Shown here one piece after another: positions 14,299 through 21,154 of a DNA stretch of 41,008 bases. Numbering within the stretch: the first letter of the stretch is position 1; every line of letters begins with the position of its first letter. The notes beneath the pieces are model-generated. The model did no database searches and was not told the DNA's origin. It was given only the letters and a program-made list of their open reading frames with translations. Source of the stretch: SIG607 sp045533195 (GTDB taxonomy: Bacteria > Bacillota > Clostridia > Oscillospirales > Acutalibacteraceae); the NCBI GenBank assembly GCA_045533195.1, contig JAZSHI010000029.1, forward strand, positions 1 to 41,008, given 5' to 3'. The translations under genes were made by a program, and so were the position numbers.

Positions 14299-15441
14299 AT
14301 GAAAGGAATTTGGGCGCGTATTGCCGACTATATCCGTGAAATTGATAAGTTTATGCTGTTTTTGTGCCTTTTCACCACCGCTTTCGGTTGCCTTGCGGTT
14401 TTATCGTCAACAAGATATACGGGAAGCCCCAAGCAGTTTATAGTTCAGGTCGTTTCTATGATTATCGGTTGCGGCGCGGCAATAGCAATTTCTCTTTTTG
14501 ATTTTGAAAAACTTATGAAACGTTGGTATTTAGTGGCGGCGGTAGGGCTTATTCCCGTGCTGCTGACCTTTTTAATCGGCTTTGGCCCTGCAGGTACCGA
14601 CGATAAAGCGTGGCTTAATTTAGGCTTTACAACCTTTCAGCCGTCAGAGCTTTTAAAGGCTTGCTTTATGATTACCTTTGCTCTTCATTTGTCTCGGGTA
14701 AGGGAAGAAATAAATAAACTCAAAAATCTTATTCCCGTTTGTCTGCACGGCGCTGTTCCCGTAATTCTCATTCATATGCAGGGCGATGACGGAACTGCTC
14801 TTGTATTTGCTGTTATGGTCGTTTCAATGCTATGGACAGCAGGGGTAAAATATAAGTACTTTATTATAGCGCTGGTTACGCTTATAGTTATGGCGCCTGT
14901 AATATATTTCTTTATAATGAATGCCGACCAGCAGGCGCGTATTCAGACAATGTTTGATATTGAAGGCGATATTCTGGGCGACGGTTGGCAACAGTACAGA
15001 GGCAGGGTTGCTCTGTCAAACGGCGGCTTCTGGGGACAAGGCTATTTAAAGGGAAGCCTTACCCAAATGGGCAGAGCAGGTGTGCCTGAAGGCTATAACG
15101 ACTTTATTTTTGTTACAATCGGTGAAGAGCTGGGCTTTTTCGGTGCGGCACTTACTTTAATTTTACTTGCCGCTATTACACTCAGAACCCTTCATATTGC
15201 CAAAGATACAAACAATTTTGCAGGAAAGCTTATCTGTGTGGGCTTTTTCGGATGGTTACTTGCACAGATTATTATGAATATAGGAATGTGTCTTTCAATT
15301 CTCCCCGTTATCGGTGTAACGCTGCCCTTCTTTTCGGCGGGTGGTACGTCACTTTCCTGTCTCTATCTTGGCGTCGGATTGGTGCTTAGTGTCCATATGC
15401 ACCGAAAGTCCCGAACGGTATATCTGCATGAATTAAGATAA
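14299..15441 (+). CDS. rodA: RodA/FtsW-family SEDS peptidoglycan polymerase
   Basis: A 380-residue polytopic membrane protein of the SEDS family, which polymerises glycan strands from lipid II together with a class B PBP. Family blocks seen: WLNLGFTTFQPSELLKACF, HMQGDDGTALVFAVMV, the extracytoplasmic loop with NGGFWGQG and PEGYNDFIFVTIGEELGFFG, and a C-terminal LPVIGVTLPFFSAGGTS. About ten hydrophobic helices can be counted. RodA (elongation) is preferred over FtsW because of overall motif style, but a sporulation SpoVE-type role is not excluded. No penicillin-binding protein gene is adjacent. It is transcribed alone and ends at a strong terminator. Confidence 0.88.
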   Translation: MKGIWARIADYIREIDKFMLFLCLFTTAFGCLAVLSSTRYTGSPKQFIVQVVSMIIGCGAAIAISLFDFEKLMKRWYLVAAVGLIPVLLTFLIGFGPAGTDDKAWLNLGFTTFQPSELLKACFMITFALHLSRVREEINKLKNLIPVCLHGAVPVILIHMQGDDGTALVFAVMVVSMLWTAGVKYKYFIIALVTLIVMAPVIYFFIMNADQQARIQTMFDIEGDILGDGWQQYRGRVALSNGGFWGQGYLKGSLTQMGRAGVPEGYNDFIFVTIGEELGFFGAALTLILLAAITLRTLHIAKDTNNFAGKLICVGFFGWLLAQIIMNIGMCLSILPVIGVTLPFFSAGGTSLSCLYLGVGLVLSVHMHRKSRTVYLHELR

Positions 15442-15455
15442 AAAACCACTTTGTA

Positions 15456-15490
15456 GCGAGACTTCTCTAATGGAAGTCTCGCAGTTTTAT
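15456..15490 (+). terminator. Terminator after rodA
   Basis: GCGAGACTTC (15456-15465) pairs perfectly with GAAGTCTCGC (15473-15482) and is followed by AGTTTTATT. Confidence 0.85.
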
Positions 15491-15510
15491 TCGCCTTTGG
15501 CGAATAAAAC
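15484..15510. repeat. 12-bp palindrome between two convergent terminators
   Basis: GTTTTATTCGCC (15484-15495) is perfectly inverted as GGCGAATAAAAC (15499-15510) with a 3-base loop. It supplies the T-rich tails of both flanking terminators, and its TTCGCC/GGCGAA core resembles units of the 8740-9093 array. Confidence 0.7.
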
Positions 15511-15541
15511 AGGCGCTGTATCCATAAGGACACAACGCCTG
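15503..15541 (-). terminator. Terminator after the rpsF-ssb-rpsR operon
   Basis: On the minus strand CAGGCG-TTGT-GTCC pairs with GGAT-ACAG-CGCCTG (15541-15510; two mismatches) and is followed by TTTTATT. It faces the rodA terminator. Confidence 0.8.
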
Positions 15542-15576
15542 TTGCAGAGTGTTTTTGACTTATAACATATTTCTTC

Positions 15577-15816
15577 TTAGTCGTTAACGTAAGGAAGAAT
15601 AGCTACCTGACGTGCGCGCTTGATAGCGATGGTGAGTTTACGCTGATGAGCAGCGCAGGTACCGGTTGCACGGCGGGGAAGAATCTTAGCGCGTTCGGAA
15701 ATGAACTTACGAAGACGAGCAATATCCTTGTAATCGATTTCTTCTACGCGGTCTGCACAAAAATGACAAACCTTTTTTCTGGCTTTTCTATGTGCAGGTC
15801 TTTCCATTTTATCCAT
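15577..15816 (-). CDS. rpsR: 30S ribosomal protein bS18
   Basis: Small ribosomal subunit protein that forms a heterodimer with bS6 on 16S rRNA. The 79-residue protein has the conserved core YKDIARLRKFISERAKILPRR and TGTCAAHQRKLTIAIKRARQ. CHFC near residues 17-20, with the later cysteine and histidine, matches the zinc-binding C+ form. The ATG has AGGAGG at a spacing of 8. Last gene of the conserved rpsF-ssb-rpsR operon. Confidence 0.98.
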   Translation of the reverse strand: MDKMERPAHRKARKKVCHFCADRVEEIDYKDIARLRKFISERAKILPRRATGTCAAHQRKLTIAIKRARQVAILPYVND

Positions 15817-15839
15817 TATAAAGACCTCCTAAATTTTAA

Positions 15840-16256
15840 TTAGAATGGCAAATCTTCGTCAGATTCACCGGGAACCTCTGTAAATTCGTTTACAGAAGCG
15901 TTGGAGAAGGAAACGGGAGCATCGCCCGAAGCAGAATCACGTTTGCTTTCAACAAACTGAGCGTTATTTGCAATAACTTCGAATACAGTGCGGTTCTTTC
16001 CTTCTTTATCGGTATAACGACGGGTTTGAATAGAACCTTCGATACCGATCATACTGCCTTTTTTAAAGTATTTGGTAATGAATTCTGCGGTCTGTCTCCA
16101 AGCAACGATATTTATAAAATCTGCCTGAGTTTCTTCTCCTGCCTTATAGCGACGGGAAACCGCGATAGAGAAGGTGGTTACAGACACACCGCTGGGTGTG
16201 GTTTTGAGTTCAGGGTCAGCAGTAAGACGACCTGTAAGAACAACAAGATTAAACAT
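15840..16256 (-). CDS. ssb: Single-stranded DNA-binding protein
   Basis: Binds single-stranded DNA as a tetramer during replication, repair and recombination. The 138-residue protein has an OB-fold beginning MFNLVVLTGRLTADPELK and a flexible tail ending in DEDLPF, the acidic tip that recruits partner proteins. Its position between rpsF and rpsR is the standard Firmicutes arrangement, so it is probably the main housekeeping SSB. Confidence 0.97.
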   Translation of the reverse strand: MFNLVVLTGRLTADPELKTTPSGVSVTTFSIAVSRRYKAGEETQADFINIVAWRQTAEFITKYFKKGSMIGIEGSIQTRRYTDKEGKNRTVFEVIANNAQFVESKRDSASGDAPVSFSNASVNEFTEVPGESDEDLPF

Positions 16257-16276
16257 TTAAACGCATCCTCTCTTAA

Positions 16277-16558
16277 TTACTTTTTAATAACCATTGCACG
16301 AAGAACGCCGTCGGTAATACCGGCTACACGTTCTAATTCAGCAGGGAAGCTGGGCTCTGCTGTAAAGGTTGTGAAAACGTAGTAACCTTCAGCTTCGTCG
16401 TTGATAAGATAAGCGAGTCTGCGCTTACCCCAATCAGCAACGTCTTCGATGGTACCGTTTTCAGCTATCAGGGCATTGAACTTTTCTACCAAAGCTTTGG
16501 TAGCTTCATCGCCGGTTGCTACGGAAAAAATCATAGCAGCCTCATACTTGTTAGTCAT
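16277..16558 (-). CDS. rpsF: 30S ribosomal protein bS6
   Basis: A 93-residue ribosomal protein that pairs with bS18. Typical blocks are YEAAMIFSV at the N-terminus, DWGKRRLAYLINDEAEGYYV and the C-terminal RVAGITDGVLRAMVIK. First gene of the rpsF-ssb-rpsR operon. Its AGGAGG lies in a structured leader that probably mediates repression by the S6:S18 complex. Confidence 0.98.
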   Translation of the reverse strand: MTNKYEAAMIFSVATGDEATKALVEKFNALIAENGTIEDVADWGKRRLAYLINDEAEGYYVFTTFTAEPSFPAELERVAGITDGVLRAMVIKK

Positions 16559-16568
16559 CGTGTTGCAC

Positions 16569-16608
16569 CTCCTTATGGACTTCGTCCGAGATTTGTCTCG
16601 GCAAGGAG
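16569..16608 (-). ncRNA. S6:S18-type autoregulatory leader
   Basis: On the minus strand CTCCTT (16608-16603) pairs with AAGGAG (16574-16569), which is the rpsF ribosome binding site, enclosing two hairpins: CCGAGA-caaa-TCTCGG and GGAC-gaa-GTCC. A CCG follows the first strand of the outer stem, as expected for the S6:S18 binding motif in rpsF leaders. Binding would keep the ribosome binding site closed. The match to the family is by layout only. Confidence 0.7.
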
Positions 16609-16641
16609 CTATAGGGGCATAATACCACCAATAGCCTATCT

Positions 16642-16670
16642 ATTATATCGTTGTGGAACTGATTTGTCAA
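16642..16670 (-). promoter_or_regulatory. rpsF operon promoter
   Basis: On the minus strand TTGACA (16670-16665), 17-bp spacer, TATAAT (16647-16642): full consensus, as expected for a ribosomal protein operon. It is back to back with the promoter of the divergent peptidase gene. Confidence 0.92.
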
Positions 16671-16678
16671 GAAAAACC

Positions 16679-16707
16679 TTGAAAAAAGAAATAGCATATA
16701 TTATAAT
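16679..16707 (+). promoter_or_regulatory. Promoter of the VanY-like peptidase gene
   Basis: TTGAAA (16679-16684), 17-bp spacer, TATAAT (16702-16707). Only eight bases separate its -35 from that of the divergent rpsF promoter. Confidence 0.75.
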
Positions 16708-16739
16708 AGCTGTTATAAATCATTTTGAAAGGAAAAACA

Positions 16740-17558
16740 ATGAAAAGGTTATTAAGCGTCCTTCTGGCACTCGTATTAAGCGTTTGTTTATTCTCTTTTC
16801 CTTTAAAAGCGCAAACAGACGAAACGGCGCCTTTGCTTGACACTACACTTCTTGCGCAGTTAAAATTATTCCTTGCGGGAATAAACGAAACAATTTCAGG
16901 TTGTGATTTTAACAACGATAATGCTGTAACAACTCTCGATCTTTCGATTTTAAAGATTAAACTTTCGGGGAATGATGAAATAATTCCTATGCTAAATTTT
17001 ACTAAAAAAGGTTATATAATTGAAGAAAGGGCAGGGGTTACGTATATTGACGGAGTTTTAGTAGTTAATAAAACCTACGGACTTCCTCAAAATTATTCTC
17101 CGGGTAGAATTGTAGATGAATGTCAAAAAGCCTTTGATGAAATGAAAAAATCGGCAAAAGAAGACGGAATCAGTATCTGGATTTCTTCCGGATACAGAAG
17201 CTTTAATACGCAAAAGACGTTATATGACAATTACTGTAAAAGCGACGGTGTTTTAAATGCGGATACCTATTCTGCCCGACCGGGACATTCCGAGCATCAG
17301 ACGGGACTTGCCATTGATGTAAACAAAGCAAGTTCGGCTGCCTATAAAACTACGTATAAAAAGGTCGGAGAGTGGCTTGAAGAAAACTGCTGGAATTATG
17401 GTTTTATAATCCGATACCCGAAAGGCAAGGAGCATATTACGGGTTATATTTACGAGCCGTGGCACGTGCGTTACGTCGGCAAAGAGTATGCAAGAAAAAT
17501 TAAAGAAAGCGGACTTTGCCTTGAAGAATATTTCGGTATAGAAAGTAAATATGAATAA
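16740..17558 (+). CDS. Secreted VanY-like D,D-carboxypeptidase with N-terminal dockerin-like module
   Basis: A secreted zinc peptidase that probably trims the terminal D-Ala of peptidoglycan stem peptides. Numbered from the ATG at 16740, residues 1-24 are a signal peptide. Residues about 35-78 look like a dockerin: a degenerate first half, TLLAQLKLFLAG, and a calcium-loop repeat, DFNNDNAVTTLDLSILKIKLSG. Residues 120-260 are the VanY/DacB domain with SSGYRSF, the zinc ligands H186 and D193 in SEHQTGLAID, and EPWHVR with H242. The longer frame from 16725 would place the start inside the GAAAGGA ribosome binding site. Dockerins usually anchor enzymes to cohesin scaffolds; on a carboxypeptidase this would tether it to the cell surface or a complex. 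The N-terminal position is unusual. Confidence 0.88.
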   Translation: MKRLLSVLLALVLSVCLFSFPLKAQTDETAPLLDTTLLAQLKLFLAGINETISGCDFNNDNAVTTLDLSILKIKLSGNDEIIPMLNFTKKGYIIEERAGVTYIDGVLVVNKTYGLPQNYSPGRIVDECQKAFDEMKKSAKEDGISIWISSGYRSFNTQKTLYDNYCKSDGVLNADTYSARPGHSEHQTGLAIDVNKASSAAYKTTYKKVGEWLEENCWNYGFIIRYPKGKEHITGYIYEPWHVRYVGKEYARKIKESGLCLEEYFGIESKYE

Positions 17559-17599
17559 AAAATGTAGTATAATAATGTTAAAAAAACGGAGGGAAAACG

Positions 17600-18361
17600 A
17601 TGACGGTTAATCTGATTTTTAATATTTTAGAGGCTATAGCAGCCATTATTGTTCCCGTAGGGGCAATATACTATATCAAAAATAAGTTCGGCGCAAAGCT
17701 TAGAAATGCCTTTGACGGCGCGGCGGTATTTCTTATATTTTATTGCCTTATTTACGCAGTAGTCGCTACCTGTGTTGAATTTATGACACCTCTTTACGAA
17801 AAGGTAAAAAGCGATTTATGGCTTATTATCATAAACGTATTTCTTGAAACGGTTTGTGTTTTTATAGGATACGGTATATGGTTTAAGGCTATAGTAAAAA
17901 CAAAAGACGATAACGGCGTGGGACTTATGACGGGCGCAGGCTTTGCCTTTGTCCGCACAATTTTCTCCCACGGCATTACCGCCGTTTTAAGCGTAGTTAC
18001 GGGAAGTCTTTATATTTCGGGAAAGCTTACTGAGGTGCCCGAAATTTTAAGCAGCAGTCTTGACGGCTTTTTAAACACAACCCCTTACTATAGCTTTCTT
18101 TTACTTATTCAGCTTATAGGCTTATTTGTGCTGGAAACCGCAATTGCATTTATAATCTACAGAACAAAATGCTGTGAAGATGCGGGATATTGGTCATTTA
18201 TCGCCTTTATTTTACGTATGGCGGCAATAACCGTTTTAAAGAGCGGAATATATCTTAACAGAACGATTATAGTCTTTATAGTTGCTTTCATAGCTGTTGT
18301 ACTCGCCGGTATGGGTTATTCTCTGGCAAAACCCTTTGTAAGAAAACTGGAGGAAAATTAA
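17600..18361 (+). CDS. Polytopic membrane protein, possibly YhfC-like
   Basis: A 253-residue protein with about seven hydrophobic helices and no signal peptide. The order of helices and the segments ETVCVFIGYGIWFKAIV, GLMTGAGFAFVRTI and a central HG remind me of the YhfC family of putative intramembrane metalloproteases. The EE and GHG motifs expected of an active member are not evident, so enzymatic activity is doubtful. It starts 41 bases after the VanY-like gene with a GGAGGG ribosome binding site and is probably co-transcribed with it. Its stop overlaps the convergent tspO stop by four bases. Function unknown. Confidence 0.6.
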   Translation: MTVNLIFNILEAIAAIIVPVGAIYYIKNKFGAKLRNAFDGAAVFLIFYCLIYAVVATCVEFMTPLYEKVKSDLWLIIINVFLETVCVFIGYGIWFKAIVKTKDDNGVGLMTGAGFAFVRTIFSHGITAVLSVVTGSLYISGKLTEVPEILSSSLDGFLNTTPYYSFLLLIQLIGLFVLETAIAFIIYRTKCCEDAGYWSFIAFILRMAAITVLKSGIYLNRTIIVFIVAFIAVVLAGMGYSLAKPFVRKLEEN

Positions 18362-18834
18362 TTTAACAGATATATTGCAAAATTAAGATAGCCTGCAAAG
18401 GTAACCCATAAAATATAGGGTATTAAAAGATATCCGGCTCGTTTGTCTATTCTATAGAATAAAACAGCATTTATAATTATTAATATGAGGAGAATTACAA
18501 TCCAAATAAATGCAAAAAAGTAAGCCTTTACCGAAAAAAAGATTATTGACCACAAAAAGTTAAAGGCTAATTGTATGCCGTAAACCGTAAGAGCGGTTTT
18601 GCTTCTTGCAGGTTTATCTGACGTACAAACAAGATATGATGCGATTCCCATCAGGATGTAAAGAACTGTCCAGACTATTGGGAAAAGCCAACCGGGAGGG
18701 GATAGCGGCGGCTTATTAAGCGCCTCGAAATCCTCCATTGATTTCATTGTGAAAAGGGCAGAAAGTCCTCCTACAATAAGCGGTATGGCGATACATACTA
18801 TTAGCTTTTTATAATTTATTTTCAAAAAAATCAT
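18358..18834 (-). CDS. tspO: TspO/MBR family tryptophan-rich sensory protein
   Basis: A 158-residue membrane protein with five helices, homologous to the translocator protein TSPO, which binds porphyrins and related tetrapyrroles. Typical segments: NKPPLSPPGWLFPIVWTVLYILMGIASYLV, QLAFNFLWSIIFF and a C-terminal LWVTFAGYLNFAIYLLN. The role in anaerobes is unclear. The start is uncertain: the ATG at 18834 lies one or two bases from AAGGGG, too close for normal initiation, whereas the TTG at 18825 has good spacing. Both lie in a hairpin with a U tract that also looks like the terminator of the upstream U32 gene. Confidence 0.9.
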   Translation of the reverse strand: MIFLKINYKKLIVCIAIPLIVGGLSALFTMKSMEDFEALNKPPLSPPGWLFPIVWTVLYILMGIASYLVCTSDKPARSKTALTVYGIQLAFNFLWSIIFFSVKAYFFAFIWIVILLILIIINAVLFYRIDKRAGYLLIPYILWVTFAGYLNFAIYLLN

Positions 18835-18866
18835 CCCCTTATCTTTAAGATATGTAGGGGATGATT
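18829..18866 (-). terminator. Terminator-like hairpin overlapping the tspO start
   Basis: On the minus strand AATCATCCCCT (18866-18856) pairs perfectly with AGGGGATGATT (18839-18829), with a small inner TATC/GATA pairing, then a run of seven T. It would end transcripts of the U32 gene. The 3' arm contains the ribosome binding site and an ATG of tspO. Confidence 0.75.
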
Positions 18867-18869
18867 ATT

Positions 18870-20921
18870 TTATTCAACGCCTCTTATAAACATTCCTCTT
18901 GTAAAGGAGGTATCGCTACCCATTCCTTTGCGGTACATATTAAGCACCCTTTCGGTACGTTCTTTTGATTCGTCGGTAAAATATAAAAGCGCGGCATCGG
19001 CATTTACACCGCTTAGCTTGTCGCCCAGCCATACGGGGCGGTCACCGTAAATTTCGCTGTAAGAAAATCTGCATCGTACAGGAAAGGATACGCCCTTTCT
19101 GTCGGTGATTTTTCTGTCTTTATTGCAGTTTTTACAGCCCGAAAAAGATACAGGACAGTTTTTTGTCACCATAAGGGGCAGTCTGCCATAGGCGAAAAAT
19201 ACCGTAGGTATAGTAGAGTTTGCGGAATTTATCATACTGTTTGTCATTTCAATAGACAGTACTATTTCACAAAATCCCATTTCCTCTGCCGTAAGACAGG
19301 AATAGGAAGAATAAATATTAAGCCCCATTCCTGCGACCGAGTCAAGACCTGCTTCCTTTACGGCATTTATCTGAGCGGTGTTTTGTACTAATGCTCGGCT
19401 AAAGCCCAGCTCTTTGGCTCTGCTGAGCAGTTTTTTTAGTGTTTCGCCCGAAAGATTGGCTTTGGGAAGCTCGGCAATTTTTAAAATATCTTCGCTTAAA
19501 TTTAAAGATTCAACATTTTCAATAGGCAAAATAACCGCGCCCACTCCCTTAAGGCTTTGGGGCAAAAGCTCTGCTTTTTCTACCCTTACCCAGAATTTCG
19601 GAGTTGTCTTTTTAACTTTAGAAGGCAAATTAGTTATATAATCCCTTGCACTTCTTTGCACCTTGCTTCGTTTTTCGTCAAGGAGTAAAACGGCTTGTCT
19701 TCTTATGGCGTTAAGAGATGAAATTTTTACGGTCAGCCCTTCGCCGAGGGTGATTGCACATTCCTGCGTAAAATACGGTGTAGAGCCCAGCTTTTCCAGC
19801 TGCTCTTTTAAAATTTCTTTTGTTAACGGTCTGTTAATGGCTTTTTCGGGGATATCTCCAGTAACCGAAACCTCGTTTTCACCGTCGCTCAGTGTTAATA
19901 ATACGGGTTCGTTTTCTATAACCCTTGCCGTTATTTTTACTCGAACACTCTGCCTTTCGTGACGGACTAAAGAATGAAGAACGGGATAGGCTTCCTTTGA
20001 TAAAGCGGTGTCATCCTTTGTGCGAACACCAAACATATTTTGCCCTAATTTTTCGGTATAATAACCGTCGGTAAAGCCTGAACGGCTGAATACGCTTTCA
20101 AGACATTTTTTGATTTGATCGGGGGTATGTCCGTCAAGGGCGGTTCTGAAAGCGTTGGTGGCGGCGGCAACGTATTCGCTTCGCTTCATTCTGCCTTCGA
20201 TTTTTAAAGAGGCAACCCCCATTTCTTTAAGCTCGTTTACATAGTCTAAAAGGGATAAATCCTTAAGACTTAGCACATTTTCAAAACCGAAATCATCTTT
20301 AAAGGGCAGTCTGCAAGGTCCTGCACAAAGTCCGCGGTTACCGCTTCGCCCACCCAAAACGGCAGACATAAGACATTGTCCCGAAAGACACATACAAAGT
20401 GCGCCGTGGACGAAAACCTCTATTTCGATACCAAGCTTTTTGCCTTCTTCACAAAGTGCGGAAAGTTCTTTCTTGCTCATTTCTCTTGCGGCAACAACCC
20501 TTTTTATGCCCAATTCCTTAAGCGCCTTAAGGCTTTCTTTATCATAAACGGTCATCTGAGTAGATGCGTGTAGTGGTAAATCAGGAATGGAGGAATGTAA
20601 AAGTCTTATGAGTCCTAAATCGGCAATAATAATGCCGTCAATACCGAGCAAATAGGCTTCCTTTGCCAAATTATATGCGTTTTCAATTTCGTTGTCACTT
20701 ATAAGAATATTAAGGGTGAGATAAACCTTGACAGAGCGGATATGGCAGTAATCTATGGCTTTTTTAAGTGTTGCCATATCGAAATTATCGGCATTTCTTC
20801 TTGCGTTGAAATCCTTTGCGCCAAGATAAACAGCATCAGCGCCTGCTCTTACTGCTGAAACAAGCATTTCTTCGTTTCCTACAGGGGCAAGAACTTCGGG
20901 CAAGGATAGGCTTTTATCCAT
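18870..20921 (-). CDS. U32-family protein, RlhA-like, probable RNA hydroxylase
   Basis: A 683-residue cytoplasmic protein of the family once called collagenase-like peptidase U32. Residues 1-290 hold the U32 domain (LPEVLAPVGNEEMLVSAVRAGADAVYLG start) and the cysteine-rich signature SGQC...GNRGLCAGPCRLPF. The long C-terminal half, which includes a DUF3656-like section and more cysteines (CPVSFSGCKNC), matches the architecture of E. coli RlhA. Current knowledge links U32 proteins to prephenate-dependent hydroxylation of rRNA or tRNA rather than proteolysis, with an Fe-S cluster held by the cysteines. RlhA or TrhP type cannot be separated with certainty, though the length favours RlhA. Strong SD before the ATG. 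Confidence 0.88.
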   Translation of the reverse strand: MDKSLSLPEVLAPVGNEEMLVSAVRAGADAVYLGAKDFNARRNADNFDMATLKKAIDYCHIRSVKVYLTLNILISDNEIENAYNLAKEAYLLGIDGIIIADLGLIRLLHSSIPDLPLHASTQMTVYDKESLKALKELGIKRVVAAREMSKKELSALCEEGKKLGIEIEVFVHGALCMCLSGQCLMSAVLGGRSGNRGLCAGPCRLPFKDDFGFENVLSLKDLSLLDYVNELKEMGVASLKIEGRMKRSEYVAAATNAFRTALDGHTPDQIKKCLESVFSRSGFTDGYYTEKLGQNMFGVRTKDDTALSKEAYPVLHSLVRHERQSVRVKITARVIENEPVLLTLSDGENEVSVTGDIPEKAINRPLTKEILKEQLEKLGSTPYFTQECAITLGEGLTVKISSLNAIRRQAVLLLDEKRSKVQRSARDYITNLPSKVKKTTPKFWVRVEKAELLPQSLKGVGAVILPIENVESLNLSEDILKIAELPKANLSGETLKKLLSRAKELGFSRALVQNTAQINAVKEAGLDSVAGMGLNIYSSYSCLTAEEMGFCEIVLSIEMTNSMINSANSTIPTVFFAYGRLPLMVTKNCPVSFSGCKNCNKDRKITDRKGVSFPVRCRFSYSEIYGDRPVWLGDKLSGVNADAALLYFTDESKERTERVLNMYRKGMGSDTSFTRGMFIRGVE

Positions 20922-20998
20922 TATCTCACTTCCTTCTATGTTTTTACCAATCTATTCTAACATAAAAACAAAATTTTGTAAAACACTAAATAGAAATA

Positions 20999-21027
20999 TT
21001 GCAAAATATTATATATAGTGTTATAAT
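20999..21027 (+). promoter_or_regulatory. mgtE promoter
   Basis: TTGCAA (20999-21004), 17-bp spacer, TATAAT (21022-21027) preceded by TGT. Transcription would start near 21034, giving a leader of about 120 nt. Confidence 0.8.
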
Positions 21028-21049
21028 AAATTATATATTGTCTTAAAGA

Positions 21050-21154
21050 GAGGTGAACTGCGTGGACGCGGTCGCGAATCCCCGAAGTAGAAAAGTAAAT
21101 ATAAGCGGCACGCAGTTAGCTTTATAATTGCCGCCGCGAAAAACGGAGGCATTT
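21050..21154 (+). ncRNA. Structured mgtE leader, candidate translational riboswitch
   Basis: AACTGCGTG (21056-21064) pairs perfectly with CACGCAGTT (21109-21117), closing a 44-nt domain that contains CGCG/CGCG and CCCCGAAGTAG. Downstream TGCCGCCG (21129-21136) can pair with CGGAGGCA (21144-21151), which is the mgtE ribosome binding site (one mismatch). GCGGCA (21105-21110) can also pair with TGCCGC (21129-21134), so the two states exclude each other. This is a classic riboswitch layout in front of a metal transporter. It does not match the conserved blocks of the M-box that I know. Confidence 0.6.

Noticed and set aside
21041..21154. M-box (ykoK) Mg2+ riboswitch before mgtE
   Set aside because: The conserved M-box core sequences are not visible and the predicted helices are arranged differently, so only an unclassified structured leader is claimed.
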